This document shows, piece by piece, positions 34,465 through 45,624 of a DNA stretch of 45,624 bases. A program made the translations under genes and the position numbers. Under the pieces are notes generated by a model that worked only from the letters and a program-made list of their open reading frames with translations, searched no databases and had not been told where the DNA came from. Location: positions 1 through 45,624 of the forward strand of contig VHDH01000018.1 in the NCBI GenBank assembly GCA_016871445.1, written 5' to 3'. The DNA comes from Verrucomicrobiota bacterium. Lineage in GTDB: Bacteria; Verrucomicrobiota; Verrucomicrobiia; Limisphaerales; SXTU01. Within the stretch, counting starts at the first letter, position 1; each line of letters begins with the position of its first letter.

Positions 34465-35895
34465 ATGAACCCCGCCTCCCCTGCTCAAAGCCGGCGCGAG
34501 TTTGCCACTCAGTTGGCTGGCGGCTTTGGCTCCGTCGCTCTGGCGTCCCTGCTGCAAGAGCCGGGTCGGGCAGCCACCGCGCCCGCCGGGACGTCCCCCT
34601 TGGCCCATCACCGGCCGCGCGCGAAGCAAGTGATTCAGCTTTTCATGTTGGGTGGCGCGAGCCAATGCGACACGTTCGATTACAAGCCAGCCTTGCAGCA
34701 GCGAGGCGGCGAGAAGGTGAACTTCACCGTCACCGGTGGCACGCAGGCCAGCGCAGGACCGTTACTGAAAAGCCCGTGGGCCTGGCAGCAGCACGGCCAG
34801 TGCGGGCGCTGGGTGACAAATGCCCTGCCGCATCTCGCCGGCTGCGTGGATGACCTGGCCTTCCTCATGGCGATGAACGCGCCGACCAGCGAGCACAGCG
34901 CGGGGCAAACGATGCAGACGAGCGGCTTCGTGGTGCCGGGTTTTCCGACCGTCGGTGCGTGGGTCAGCTACGCACTAGGCCGCCTCACCGAGAACCTGCC
35001 GGTGTTTGTGGCGCTGCCCGACCCAGTAGGCCTGCCATGGACAGGCAAGGCCGCATGGACCAACGGCTTCCTCCCGGCAGTGCATCAGGGAACAATGCTC
35101 AATCCCGCCGCCGAGAATCCGGTGCCTGACCTCTTTCCCCCGAAGAAATCGAGCCTGGCCAGTGCTGGCAGCGAACACGATGGTCTGGCGCTCCTCGCCA
35201 AACTAAACCGCGCCCAGTTGCAGCCCGGAGACTCACGGCTGGAAGCGCGCATTGCCAGTTATGAGCTTGCCGCCCGCATGCAACTGGCCGTGCCTGAGGT
35301 GCTTGACCTGCAAGGCGAGACCGCGGCTACAAAAGCTCTCTACGGCTTCGGCGACGCAAAGACCGAGCCCTTGGGCCGCAACTGTCTCATCGCGCGCCGG
35401 TTGGTTGAACGCGGCGTGCGCTTCGTGCAGTTGTGGTGCGGCTCCGGCCTCGCGGGCGCTTCCGGCAACTGGGACAACCACGGCGACATCACGCCCGGCT
35501 CGGACTTCGAGCGCATGTGCGTCCGCTCCGACAAACCCATCGCGGGGCTGATCAAGGATCTCAAGGCGCGCGGGCTGCTGAATGACACCATCGTGCTGTG
35601 GACCACTGAGTTTGGCCGCACGCCCTACAGCCAGGGCAGCAAGGGCCGCGACCACAACGGCAACACCTTCGTGAGTTGGATGGCCGGCGGTGGCTTCAAG
35701 GGTGGGACCACTTATGGCGAAAGCGATGAGTTCTCCTTCAAGGCTGCTCGGGATACGACGATGTGCTACGACCAACACGCGACGCTGCTGCATCTGTTGG
35801 GCTACGATCACGAGCAACTTTTCTTCCGGCACGACGGCGCTGACCGACGGCTGACCGACGTGCATGGCAGGGTGATCTGGGATTTGCTCGCCTGA
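34465..35895 (+). CDS. DUF1501-C: Tat-exported protein
   Basis: The 476-residue product has a twin-arginine leader (QSRREFATQLAGGFGSVALA). DUF1501 blocks are VIQLFMLGGASQCDTFDYKP, SGFVVPGFPTVGAWVSYALG, LIARRLVERGVRFVQLWCG, NWDNHGDI (in place of the NWDSHED of A and B), TTEFGRTPYSQGSKGRDHNG and LTDVHGRVIWDLLA. The DSHED to DNHGD change lies in a block that is strongly conserved in the family and may affect metal binding. It is 6 bp after PSD1-B and 21 bp before PSD1-C, so all three are probably one transcript. Confidence 0.88.
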   Translation: MNPASPAQSRREFATQLAGGFGSVALASLLQEPGRAATAPAGTSPLAHHRPRAKQVIQLFMLGGASQCDTFDYKPALQQRGGEKVNFTVTGGTQASAGPLLKSPWAWQQHGQCGRWVTNALPHLAGCVDDLAFLMAMNAPTSEHSAGQTMQTSGFVVPGFPTVGAWVSYALGRLTENLPVFVALPDPVGLPWTGKAAWTNGFLPAVHQGTMLNPAAENPVPDLFPPKKSSLASAGSEHDGLALLAKLNRAQLQPGDSRLEARIASYELAARMQLAVPEVLDLQGETAATKALYGFGDAKTEPLGRNCLIARRLVERGVRFVQLWCGSGLAGASGNWDNHGDITPGSDFERMCVRSDKPIAGLIKDLKARGLLNDTIVLWTTEFGRTPYSQGSKGRDHNGNTFVSWMAGGGFKGGTTYGESDEFSFKAARDTTMCYDQHATLLHLLGYDHEQLFFRHDGADRRLTDVHGRVIWDLLA

Positions 35896-35916
35896 CTTTT
35901 TAACCAATACCTCTCG

Positions 35917-38766
<2,850 letters not shown>

Positions 38767-38772
38767 GCTACA

Positions 38773-38793
38773 CGTGGCGGCGGGATCGCCACG
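38773..38793. terminator. Candidate hairpin after the PSD1/DUF1501 cluster
   Basis: CGTGGCG (38773-38779) and CGCCACG (38787-38793) form a perfect 7-bp GC-rich stem with a 7-nt loop, starting 7 bases after the stop codon of PSD1-C. No T-run follows, so it is only a possible terminator or mRNA-end stabiliser. Confidence 0.4.
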
Positions 38794-38961
38794 CGCCCTG
38801 CGCGCCCCGTGCCGACCGGCCGGTTCCGACTTCGTAATTCAGGCTCAAGCGCAGGGTGAACCGTCTGCCCGCGCCAGGCGAGGGTCAGCCTCCCGGTTCC
38901 GGCACCAGTCCCGCGTGGAAGGCCTTGGCCGGGGCCGCTTTATGTCTAGTCTTGCAAGTTT

Positions 38962-40110
38962 ATGACAACGCCGTTGATGCTCGAATCCACCATGCAACAC
39001 CTGATGACTGCAACCGCCCGCCGACGCACCTTCACGCTGGTCGCGATTGGACTCGTGACCTCGATCTCCATCGCGAACGCCGAGCCTACGTTTCACGTTT
39101 ACGCTCCGAGCCCGAACAGCAAACAGCTTTGGGTCATCGCGGCCAAACCTTCGTCGGCAGGCCTTGAGCTCGCTGTCGAGTCAAAGGTGGATATGGGTTT
39201 TGCGGGCAGCACCATCGCGGTGCATCTAACCAAGCCGATTCTCTACGTCGGGGCTGGGGGCGGGGCGCGCGATGCCGTGCCGGCGGCGGTCATTTCACTG
39301 GCGGCATCCGGAGCAGTCACCGGCCAGCAGCCGTTCAAACTCAAGCATGGGACCGCTTATCTCAGCACGGATCGGTCCAGCCGTTTTCTGCTCAGCGCGG
39401 ACTATGGCAGCGGCGCGGTGGACATCTACGGCCTCGACGACAAGGGCGCCCCAACCAAGTGGGTCGCGGGCCGCGACGAAGGACGGAAGGAAGCCCACTG
39501 CATCCTGCCGTCGCCCGACAACAAACACCTCTACATCCCCTACGTGAAGGGAAACAACGCACTCCTCCAATACCGCTTCGACGCCAAGACCGGCAGCCTG
39601 GAGCCGATGGAACCCGCCAACGCGATGCCACCCGCTGGCACGGGGCCGCGGCACATGGCCTATCACCCCACGCTGCCCGTCGTTTACTTCAGCAACGAGC
39701 AGCACCTCGGCGTCTCCGTTTACGACCGCGACGGCCAAGGCCGGTTGAAGTTCCGGAAAGTCTGCGACGCCGTGACCGCCGACGAACCCAAGGAGGGCAT
39801 CTCCTCCTCAGACATCGTCATCACGCCGGACGGTCGCTTCCTCTTCGCGGGAATCCGCGGACATCAACGGGACTTCGATTGGATCACCCGCTACCGGATT
39901 GCCGAGAACGGCGACCTCTCCCTCATCGGCCGGACCCCCGCAGACAAGATCCCGTGGGGTTTCGCGCTCTCGCCGAAAGCGGAGTTCCTCTTGGTGACCG
40001 CGTGGACTGGAGCCACGATCACCGCCTACAAGATCGGCCAGGACGGCTCGCTCGCAAAAGCGGCCTCCGTCCCGTGCGACAAGAACATCTTCGACATCGT
40101 CGCCCGGTGA
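38962..40110 (+). CDS. Exported beta-propeller protein, lactonase-like
   Basis: The 382-residue frame starts at ATG 38962, with further ATGs at 38977, 38992 and 39004. The last gives the most compact signal peptide (RRRTFTLVAIGLVTSISIAN) and may be the true start. The rest is a seven-bladed propeller of the 6-phosphogluconolactonase (YkgB/Pgl-like) family: HLTKPILYVG, LLSADYGSGAVDIYGLDDKG, HCILPSPDNKHLYIPY, GPRHMAYHPTLPVVYFSNE, ITPDGRFLFAGIRG and WGFALSPKAEFLLVT. Cytoplasmic relatives open sugar lactones. This exported member could act on an oxidised-sugar lactone made in the envelope, which is an inference. It is convergent with the P450 gene. Confidence 0.8.
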   Translation: MTTPLMLESTMQHLMTATARRRTFTLVAIGLVTSISIANAEPTFHVYAPSPNSKQLWVIAAKPSSAGLELAVESKVDMGFAGSTIAVHLTKPILYVGAGGGARDAVPAAVISLAASGAVTGQQPFKLKHGTAYLSTDRSSRFLLSADYGSGAVDIYGLDDKGAPTKWVAGRDEGRKEAHCILPSPDNKHLYIPYVKGNNALLQYRFDAKTGSLEPMEPANAMPPAGTGPRHMAYHPTLPVVYFSNEQHLGVSVYDRDGQGRLKFRKVCDAVTADEPKEGISSSDIVITPDGRFLFAGIRGHQRDFDWITRYRIAENGDLSLIGRTPADKIPWGFALSPKAEFLLVTAWTGATITAYKIGQDGSLAKAASVPCDKNIFDIVAR

Positions 40111-40151
40111 CCGCGTCCGCCATCGTGGCCCAGAGCAAGTAGGCGGGGCGC

Positions 40152-40167
40152 GCGGCACTCATGCCGC
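40152..40167. terminator. Candidate hairpin between convergent genes
   Basis: GCGGCA (40152-40157) and TGCCGC (40162-40167) form a perfect 6-bp stem around CTCA. It lies 40 bp past the lactonase stop and 150 bp past the P450 stop on the other strand. A two-way terminator would suit the site, but no T-run is present on either strand. The rest of 40111-40315 shows no gene. Confidence 0.35.
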
Positions 40168-40315
40168 AGGAACGCGCGGGGTCTGGAATCCTTTCGAAGG
40201 CACTTTCTCTTCCCGGCCTGCTGCTGCACCCCTGCGGCCTAGCGTGCGCCCCCAGCCTTTTCTATTTCGAAGTTCGGGCTCAAGACGACTCCGCTCCGAT
40301 GGCGCTTCATGACTG

Positions 40316-41497
40316 CTACCGGGGTTCGAGCGCAGCCAGCCGCACGGTGAGCGCGTCGAAGCCGTGGGTGCGTTCGTAAGTGGCCTCGCGCTCCACGTGC
40401 GGAGTGGCCGCGAGGATCTCGATGCCGGCGACGCGATCGCACAACGCCTGCAAGAGCGTGCGGACAATTAGCCGCGCGTGCGGCGCACCCAGGCACAGGT
40501 GCGTGCCGAAGCCAAAGGCGAGGTGTGGGTTCGGCTTGCGGTCGAGGCGAATTTCCGTCGGCGCTTCGAAGACGGTTTCATCGAGGTTCGCCGAGGCCCA
40601 CGCCAGTGAAGCCCGGCCGCCGGGCGGCACCTTCACACCGTGAACATCCGTCTCCACCGGACACACGCGGCCGATGTGCGTGAGCGGCATGAAGACGCGA
40701 AAGAATTCCTCGCCGGCGTGGACGATGCGGCGCGGGTCGGCGCGGAGGTATACGAGCGCCTCGGGATTGCGGCCGAGATAGGCGAGCGCGTTCGCGATGC
40801 TGTAGATGATGGTGTCGCGACCGCCGGCAAAGGTGAGATTGCCGAACCCCATCATCTCTTCGCGCGTTAGCTTGCGGCCACGATATGTGGCCTTCACGAG
40901 CGCGGTGAAGAGGCTGTCATCGGGCGTGAGGGCGTCGCTGGCCCGCTGCCTTACCTGTGCCTCCGCGAAGTCGAACTGCTGATGCAGATACGACTCCAGC
41001 ACGTTGCCCTTCTTGAACTCGCCGCCGGTCACCTTGAACACATGGATGCCCCAGCCGATCCATACGTCCGCCTCGCGTTCGGGCACGTTGAGCAGATACG
41101 TGAGCGCGCGGGACTGCGCGGGCAGCGCGAACTCGCTGACGACTTCGAGCGATTCGCGGGCGAGCGCCGTGGTGAGCAGTTCATCAATGAGCGCCTCGAC
41201 TTTCGCGATGACCTCCGGCTGCTTGGCGCGTTGGAAGAACGGCTCGACCAGCGCGCGATACTCACCGTGCTCAGGCGGGTTCGTCTCGATGGGCAACTGC
41301 CGCATGGAGCGGACAGCTTCCTCGGACGGGATGGGCACGCGGAACGGCGCGTCGGAGCTGAACTTCTGCCAATCCTTGGCCGCCTCGCGCACATCGGCAT
41401 GGCGGAGAATCATCGGCAGCGATTCGCCCTGAAACGGGCAGCGCAGCACGCCGTCTTTGGCGCGCGCGTCGCGGAAAGGGTCAGTGATGTGTTCCAT
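40316..41497 (-). CDS. Cytochrome P450
   Basis: The 393-residue product has no membrane anchor, as usual for bacterial P450s. The I-helix oxygen-activation motif is AGGRDT (224-229; the common form is AGxDT/AGHET), the K-helix ExxR is EEFFR (E264, R267), and the heme-binding loop is FGFGTHLCLGA with C335 as the thiolate ligand. RLPIETNPPEHGEYR is the typical C-helix region. It should hydroxylate a small hydrophobic substrate with electrons from a ferredoxin and reductase; neither partner is in the window. The family (CYP number) cannot be told from sequence reading. It points the same way as the DUF1552 gene but is separated by 340 bp that hold a repeat element. Confidence 0.95.
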   Translation of the reverse strand: MEHITDPFRDARAKDGVLRCPFQGESLPMILRHADVREAAKDWQKFSSDAPFRVPIPSEEAVRSMRQLPIETNPPEHGEYRALVEPFFQRAKQPEVIAKVEALIDELLTTALARESLEVVSEFALPAQSRALTYLLNVPEREADVWIGWGIHVFKVTGGEFKKGNVLESYLHQQFDFAEAQVRQRASDALTPDDSLFTALVKATYRGRKLTREEMMGFGNLTFAGGRDTIIYSIANALAYLGRNPEALVYLRADPRRIVHAGEEFFRVFMPLTHIGRVCPVETDVHGVKVPPGGRASLAWASANLDETVFEAPTEIRLDRKPNPHLAFGFGTHLCLGAPHARLIVRTLLQALCDRVAGIEILAATPHVEREATYERTHGFDALTVRLAALEPR

Positions 41498-41837
41498 GAA
41501 GTCTGGGTCCGGGGCTGCTGGTTAAGATGACTCGCTGATCGAAAGTGCCGTTCTACCCGTGCGGCTGCTACGCTGCAACTGCCACGAACCCGTCCGCGAG
41601 GAGATAGACTGCCGCCCCGCGCTGCCAGCCTCAGCCGGAGCGATTCAGATGGATCCGGGTGGAACGGCCAACTTGGCCGTTCTCGGCGGCAACTTGCCGC
41701 CGAGTTTCGGCACAGCGAACGCTCGAATTGTTTGGAGCGCGCTGGGCGCAGTGAGAGCGGCTGGCGGGTCGCCCGCCGCAACGGGCCGGTGGCCCGTTCC
41801 ACTCAGCAGCACAGTGGATCGCTTCGGCTGCGGCCAC
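41498..41837. other. 340-bp intergenic region containing a hairpin-rich element
   Basis: This gap separates the DUF1552 gene from the P450 gene, both on the reverse strand. The P450 promoter should lie in 41498-41650, but I see no clear boxes. 41659-41802 is occupied by the hairpin-rich element. The open frames through it give low-complexity, arginine- and proline-rich peptides and are not genes. Confidence 0.65.
41659..41802. mobile_element. 144-bp non-coding element with terminal inverted repeats and four hairpins
   Basis: The ends GTGGAACGG (41659-41667) and CCGTTCCAC (41794-41802) are perfect 9-bp inverted repeats. Inside are four stems: GAACGGCCAA/TTGGCCGTTC (41662-41682), CTCGGCGGCAA/TTGCCGCCGAG (41682-41704), GGCGGG/CCCGCC (41763-41777) and AACGGGCC/GGCCCGTT (41780-41798). 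It codes for nothing plausible. The form is that of a non-autonomous palindromic element (REP/BIME-like or MITE-like). I see no target-site duplication. Confidence 0.65.
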
Positions 41838-43211
41838 CTACGCGTTGACCATCATCTCCTTGATCTGCTTGGTCGCGATGCCGATGGGGCGGTCGAGGGG
41901 CACGCCCATGCAGGCGAGCAACGTGGTGAGCAGGTCGCCTTGGTTGCCCTTCACGTCGGCGATGAAGCGGCCGGTCTTGAGTGAGCCGCCACTTTTGCCG
42001 GCGATGATGAAGGGCAGGTTTTCGCGCGTGTGCTTGTTGCCGTCCTCGAGGCCGGTGCCCCACATCATGATGCAGTTGTCGAGCAGCGTGCCGTCGCCTT
42101 CGCGCAGGGTGGCCATCTTCTTCACCATGTGGGCGAACTGCTCGATGTTGAAGGCGGTGATCGCGGCGACCTTGCGGACCATTTCCGCGTCTTGGTTGTG
42201 GTGCGTCTGGGAGTGGTGTTCGTTCTTGAAGCCCAGCTCGGGATAAGAAACGCCGTTGGGGGTGGAGCCGATGTAGGTGCTCACGCGCGTGGTGTCCGTC
42301 TGGAACGCGAGGACGTTCAAGTCGCACATCACCTGCATGTATTCGCTGCGCTTGTCGCCCTCGGGAATCTTGATCTCGATGGTCGGGGAGTCGGCGTCGT
42401 TCCGCTTCGTGGAGCTCACGCCGGCCTTGGCCAGGGCCGCTTCCTTCTGGCGATGCTCGATGGCGGCAATGCGCCGCTCCACGGAGCGCACGCTGTCGAG
42501 ATACTCGTCGAGCTTCTCCTGGTCGGTCTTGGGCAAGCGCCGGCGCAGATCACGCGCACCGCCGAGCACGAGGTCAAGCATCCGGCGGTCGAGGGGATTG
42601 GCCTGCGTGGGCTGGCCGGGCTGGTTGGTCTTGCCGAAGAGGCGGTTCAACACGACTCGCGGGTTGATCTCAGCGGGCAGCGGTTGGGTCGGCGAACTGA
42701 AACTGCAATGGGTGTAGTAGCCCTCGTTGAGCCCTTCCTGATTCTCCTTGTGCGTCTGCGGCATCGTGGCGAGTTCCAGCGACGGCAGCGAGGTGAAGCC
42801 ACCGACGTAGTTCGCCGCGATCTGGTCGGCGGAGATGCCGATGTTGATGCGGTTGCGCTGGCGGGCATCGGGCAGTTTGGCGGTGAGCCAAGTGGAGAGT
42901 TCCAGTGCGTGCGGGGCTCCGTTGAAGGGCGCGATGGCCACGCCGGAGATGCCTTTGACGAGCAGGCACTGGTCGAGCACGGGCCGCAGCGATTCCAGCG
43001 CGGGCGGCGGGCTGGTGAGAAAACTCCCGGGCGACTTGGGCCAGAACTGATCCATGATGACGCCGTGCGGCATATACATGAAGGCGAGGCGCACGGGCGG
43101 CTTGGCGGCCTTGGCTTCCGCCCAACCCATGGTTTCCAGCAGTGGCAGGGCGAGTGTGGCTCCGAGTCCTTGGAGGCAGGCGCGGCGCGAGAGGCGGAAT
43201 CTATTTTGCAT
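41838..43211 (-). CDS. DUF1552 protein with Tat-type leader
   Basis: The 457-residue product starts with a twin-arginine-like leader ([20 protein letters not shown]). DUF1552 blocks follow: [51 protein letters not shown], and the late HHSQTHH motif. Pfam names the family HXXSHH; here the Ser is replaced by Thr (HSQTHH), while the neighbouring paralogue has the standard HDASHH. The end [20 protein letters not shown] is also conserved. Function is unknown; the fold is probably related to DUF1501. Its start codon lies inside the end of the DUF1592 gene (11-bp overlap), so translation is coupled. Confidence 0.88.
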   Translation of the reverse strand: MQNRFRLSRRACLQGLGATLALPLLETMGWAEAKAAKPPVRLAFMYMPHGVIMDQFWPKSPGSFLTSPPPALESLRPVLDQCLLVKGISGVAIAPFNGAPHALELSTWLTAKLPDARQRNRINIGISADQIAANYVGGFTSLPSLELATMPQTHKENQEGLNEGYYTHCSFSSPTQPLPAEINPRVVLNRLFGKTNQPGQPTQANPLDRRMLDLVLGGARDLRRRLPKTDQEKLDEYLDSVRSVERRIAAIEHRQKEAALAKAGVSSTKRNDADSPTIEIKIPEGDKRSEYMQVMCDLNVLAFQTDTTRVSTYIGSTPNGVSYPELGFKNEHHSQTHHNQDAEMVRKVAAITAFNIEQFAHMVKKMATLREGDGTLLDNCIMMWGTGLEDGNKHTRENLPFIIAGKSGGSLKTGRFIADVKGNQGDLLTTLLACMGVPLDRPIGIATKQIKEMMVNA

Positions 43212-45120
43212 TGGCAGTGACGGTGGTTTGGACGCGGCGGTTAAGGAAGGGGTAACTCGTAACGACCTCCGAAATCAAGGTCTGCATCCGATAGCCGTCG
43301 CGGGCGAGGGTCTCGGCGAGTTGGTCCGCAATCAGTTGGTCATAGCCTTCCAGCTCGCGGCACAACGCGTAGGCCAGCAGCTTCTCGGTGAGATTGCGGG
43401 CAAGGTCGTCCTGCCGGCCCGCGATGATGGCCTTCAACTCCTTCGGTGTGGCGAAGCGCTTGCCGCCGGGCAACTCGCCGGCCGCGTCAATCGCCCCGCC
43501 CGAGTCATCGCGGTCGCGCCAGCGGCCGATGGCATCGAAGTTCTCCAAGCCGAAGCCAATCGGGTCGAGCAGCTTGTGGCAGTTGGCGCAGGCGGGATTG
43601 GTGCGGTGCAGCTCGGTGCGCTGGCGCAGGGTCATGCTCGCCACCTTTTGTTGGTCCTGCTTTTCCAGCGTCGGGACGTTCGCGGGGGCGGGCGGCACAT
43701 GCTGGCCGAGCACTTGTTCGAGCACCCAGACGCCGCGCTTCACGGCGCTGGTGCGTTCCGGCATCGAAGTCCCGGCGAGCACGCCGGGCATGCCGAGGAT
43801 GCCGCCGCGATTGGCGTCCGCGAGCTGCACGCGGCGCATCTCCGGCCCCTTGACCTGCTTCTCCAGACCGTAAAGCGGCGCGAGCGTGCCGTTGAGGAAG
43901 GTGTAATCACCGTTCACGAAATTCACCACGCTCCGGTTCTCGCGCACGATGCTCTCGAAGAACAGCCGCGCTTCCTCATACATCGCTGCGCGCAACGCGG
44001 GCGTCATCTGCGGAAACTTCGCCGTGTCGAAAGTCTTTTGCTGGAGCCCGCCCACGCCCAGCCACTGCGCGCCGAAGCCGTCGAACAATGCGCGTGAGCG
44101 TTTGTCTGCGAGCATCCGCTTCGCTTGTGCGCGGAGCACCGCCGGCTCGTGCAGCTTGCCGCTGGCCGCGAGCGACAGCAGTTCCGCATCCGGCATCGTG
44201 GCCCAGAGGAAATACGACAACCGCGACGCGAGCTGGTAATCATCCAGCGGCACGATGGGCTGGTCCGCCACCGCCTCCTGCGCAGGCGTGATGAAGAGAA
44301 ATTGCGGCGAGACCAGCACGGCCTTGAGCATCAGCCGCAGCGCCTCCGGGTAAGCGAGCTGGCTCTCGCGCCCGAGGTCGAAGACTTTGACCAGCACTTC
44401 AACTTCCTCCTCCGTCGGCGGCCGGCGAAACGCGCGGCCGGCGAAGGAGCGGGCGACTTTCCGCGCCGCCTCACGCGCATCGCTGCGCGGCGACGGTGGC
44501 TCGCCCAGCAACGTCTTCGCCAGCTTCGTGGGCTTGCCGCCGACGGGACCGAGCGCTTGGTCGAGCGCGGCTTGGGCGACTCCGAGAAACTGCTCCGTCT
44601 GCAACGGTGAGAGCGTGTTCATATACCCCGCGCCCGCCACATCCTCGGGCAACTCCGCCGCCACCGCCGGGTCCACGCCCAGCAGGTCACGCAAGGTGTT
44701 GGCATACTCGGCCTTGGTGAGGCGGCGAATCACGAACGCGCCGGGGTCCTGCACGCTGAGAAACTTGATGGTGCCAATCCAGTCCGCGAACCGCTTGCGC
44801 TCGGCCTCGGTCGGCTGCTTGTCCGCCTCGCGCGGCGGCATCTCGTGGTCGCGCACGCTGGTGAGCGCGAGTTGCCAGACTCGCCGGTAATCGGCGGCTT
44901 CCGGGCGGTTAATCATCCGCGAAAAGTCCACGCCCGCCTTCCGCTTCTTGTTCCCATGGCACTCGTAGCAGTTCGCCTGAAGGAACGGGACGATGTCCTT
45001 GAGGAACGTCTGCCGGACCTCCTTCCGCCGCGCCTCGGCCTCGGCGGCGTCGGTCATCGCCGCGCGGCCTGCCAGCGCGGTGGCGAGTGAGGTGAGGATA
45101 ATCCAGCAAAGGGTCTTCAT
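43201..45120 (-). CDS. DUF1592-type planctomycetal cytochrome-like exported protein
   Basis: From ATG 45120 the product has 639 residues with a Sec signal ([17 protein letters not shown]). The order of domains is the usual one for this PVC family: a cytochrome-like start with [19 protein letters not shown] (C51, C54, H55), DUF1587 ([20 protein letters not shown]), DUF1592 ([19 protein letters not shown]), DUF1588 ([20 protein letters not shown]), with a second heme-type site [19 protein letters not shown] (C511, C514, H515), and DUF1585 ([18 protein letters not shown]). Two c-type hemes are thus expected. An open frame extends to 45600 but is an arginine-rich shadow of the upstream DUF1552 gene. 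Start and stop both overlap neighbouring genes by a few bases. Confidence 0.9.
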   Translation of the reverse strand: MKTLCWIILTSLATALAGRAAMTDAAEAEARRKEVRQTFLKDIVPFLQANCYECHGNKKRKAGVDFSRMINRPEAADYRRVWQLALTSVRDHEMPPREADKQPTEAERKRFADWIGTIKFLSVQDPGAFVIRRLTKAEYANTLRDLLGVDPAVAAELPEDVAGAGYMNTLSPLQTEQFLGVAQAALDQALGPVGGKPTKLAKTLLGEPPSPRSDAREAARKVARSFAGRAFRRPPTEEEVEVLVKVFDLGRESQLAYPEALRLMLKAVLVSPQFLFITPAQEAVADQPIVPLDDYQLASRLSYFLWATMPDAELLSLAASGKLHEPAVLRAQAKRMLADKRSRALFDGFGAQWLGVGGLQQKTFDTAKFPQMTPALRAAMYEEARLFFESIVRENRSVVNFVNGDYTFLNGTLAPLYGLEKQVKGPEMRRVQLADANRGGILGMPGVLAGTSMPERTSAVKRGVWVLEQVLGQHVPPAPANVPTLEKQDQQKVASMTLRQRTELHRTNPACANCHKLLDPIGFGLENFDAIGRWRDRDDSGGAIDAAGELPGGKRFATPKELKAIIAGRQDDLARNLTEKLLAYALCRELEGYDQLIADQLAETLARDGYRMQTLISEVVTSYPFLNRRVQTTVTANAK

Positions 45121-45624
45121 GCTGATTTCAATTCCGACAACGCCCCGGTGCTCGCGCCGAATTTTTCCGCGGGTATGCCGGCTTGTTGCAGCATGCGGAC
45201 GAACAGGTTGGTGAGCGGCTGGTTTTGTTTGCGGTCGAACGCGACGTGGCCCGCGTGCTTGAAGCCGCCGCCCGCGAGGATGATTGGCAGGTTGTCGCCG
45301 GTGTGGGACGAGGCGTTGCCCAGATGGCTGGCGTGCAACACGATGGTCTGGTCCAACAAGGTCTGGCCGCCGCCGTTCGTGGCCTTCATCCGCGCGAGGA
45401 AGGCGGCGAAGAGTTTCAGCTCCGCCTCCTCGACCATGGCGAGCTGCTGGATTTTGGACTCGTCCTGTCCGTGATGGGAGGCGTCGTGGTGCGTCAGCGT
45501 GACGCCGTCCATCTGGAGGTTTTCCTGGTGCGACCAGAGGTTGAGCGAGATGGCGCGGGTCGAGTCCGTCTGCAAGGCGAGGTGCGCGAGGTCGAGCCAT
45601 TGGCGCTCGCGGTCCAGCATCCGG
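45117..45624 (-). CDS. Second DUF1552 protein, C-terminal part (partial)
   Basis: The frame is open to the right edge of the window, so the N-terminal part lies outside. The 168 visible residues carry the family motif HHDASHHG, the exact HXXSHH form, and the late TIVLHASHLGNASSHTGDNLP block. The ending QAGIPAEKFGASTGALSELK is the usual DUF1552 C-terminus. The stop overlaps the ATG of the DUF1592 gene (ATGA at 45120-45117 on the reverse strand), so this is the first visible gene of a tightly coupled three-gene operon. Confidence 0.88.
   Translation of the reverse strand, partial: RMLDRERQWLDLAHLALQTDSTRAISLNLWSHQENLQMDGVTLTHHDASHHGQDESKIQQLAMVEEAELKLFAAFLARMKATNGGGQTLLDQTIVLHASHLGNASSHTGDNLPIILAGGGFKHAGHVAFDRKQNQPLTNLFVRMLQQAGIPAEKFGASTGALSELKSA

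Noticed and set aside
40161-40379. A 72-codon forward frame between the lactonase and P450 genes.
   Set aside because: It has no recognisable features, overlaps the P450 gene end antisense and begins in a hairpin.
41559-41984. A 141-codon forward frame over the hairpin-rich element.
   Set aside because: Its codons are dictated by the palindromes, and it runs antisense into the DUF1552 gene.
43201-45600. The 160-codon N-terminal extension of the DUF1592 protein to 45600.
   Set aside because: It is the out-of-frame shadow of the upstream DUF1552 gene, Arg/Pro-rich, and would bury the clear signal peptide at 45120.

Overview
The window reads as a piece of chromosome from a GC-rich bacterium of the PVC group, most likely a verrucomicrobial relative of the Pedosphaera/Limisphaera type (inference). 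The marker families are a pseudopilin with the H-X9-DG signature, a very large PVC-type CxxCH heme protein, three DUF1549/DUF1553 (PSD1) cytochrome-like proteins paired with three Tat-exported DUF1501 proteins, a DUF1592/DUF1552 operon and four sulfatases. I saw no tRNA, rRNA, CRISPR array, phage gene or transposase gene.

Layout. 1-2280 is a scarred region: the end of a secreted protein, the first 36 codons of an aldo/keto reductase, an intact reverse-strand M14 peptidase, and a Tat-leader fragment joined to the tail of a HAD phosphatase. 2277-4297 holds a pseudopilin facing a frameshifted Fn3-type protein; the 3' end of the latter is repeated upstream of the pseudopilin. 4298-4899 is a hairpin-rich intergenic region. 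4900-11301 carries housekeeping-type genes: a Na+/H+ antiporter-like protein, an MscS channel, a GH63-like glucosidase and fdhD.

11378-38766 is one long co-directional run: PVC heme protein, sialidase-like BNR protein, SGNH hydrolase, LamG protein, three sulfatases, a truncated PSD1 remnant, a fourth sulfatase, then PSD1/DUF1501 modules in the order PSD1-A, DUF1501-A, DUF1501-B, PSD1-B, DUF1501-C, PSD1-C. Most products have Sec or Tat export signals. The set fits envelope or periplasmic breakdown of sulfated, sugar-acid-decorated polysaccharides; the PSD1 and DUF1501 roles are unknown. 38962-45624 holds a beta-propeller lactonase-like protein, a convergent cytochrome P450, and a reverse-strand DUF1552-DUF1592-DUF1552 operon with overlapping genes.

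The most interesting structure lies inside and between genes. All three PSD1 paralogues carry an in-frame palindromic DNA insert at the same protein position, between a conserved YRQ and an LWR motif, and each insert is a different sequence. Degenerate tandem heptamers (CAATCGG-type, CATTCCG-type and CAGTNTT-type) occur inside PSD1-B, PSD1-C and DUF1501-B, also keeping frame. Separate multi-hairpin elements lie between genes, including a 144-bp one with perfect 9-bp terminal inverted repeats. Together they suggest several families of small palindromic or heptameric repeats that spread through this genome and are tolerated in surface loops of exported proteins (inference).
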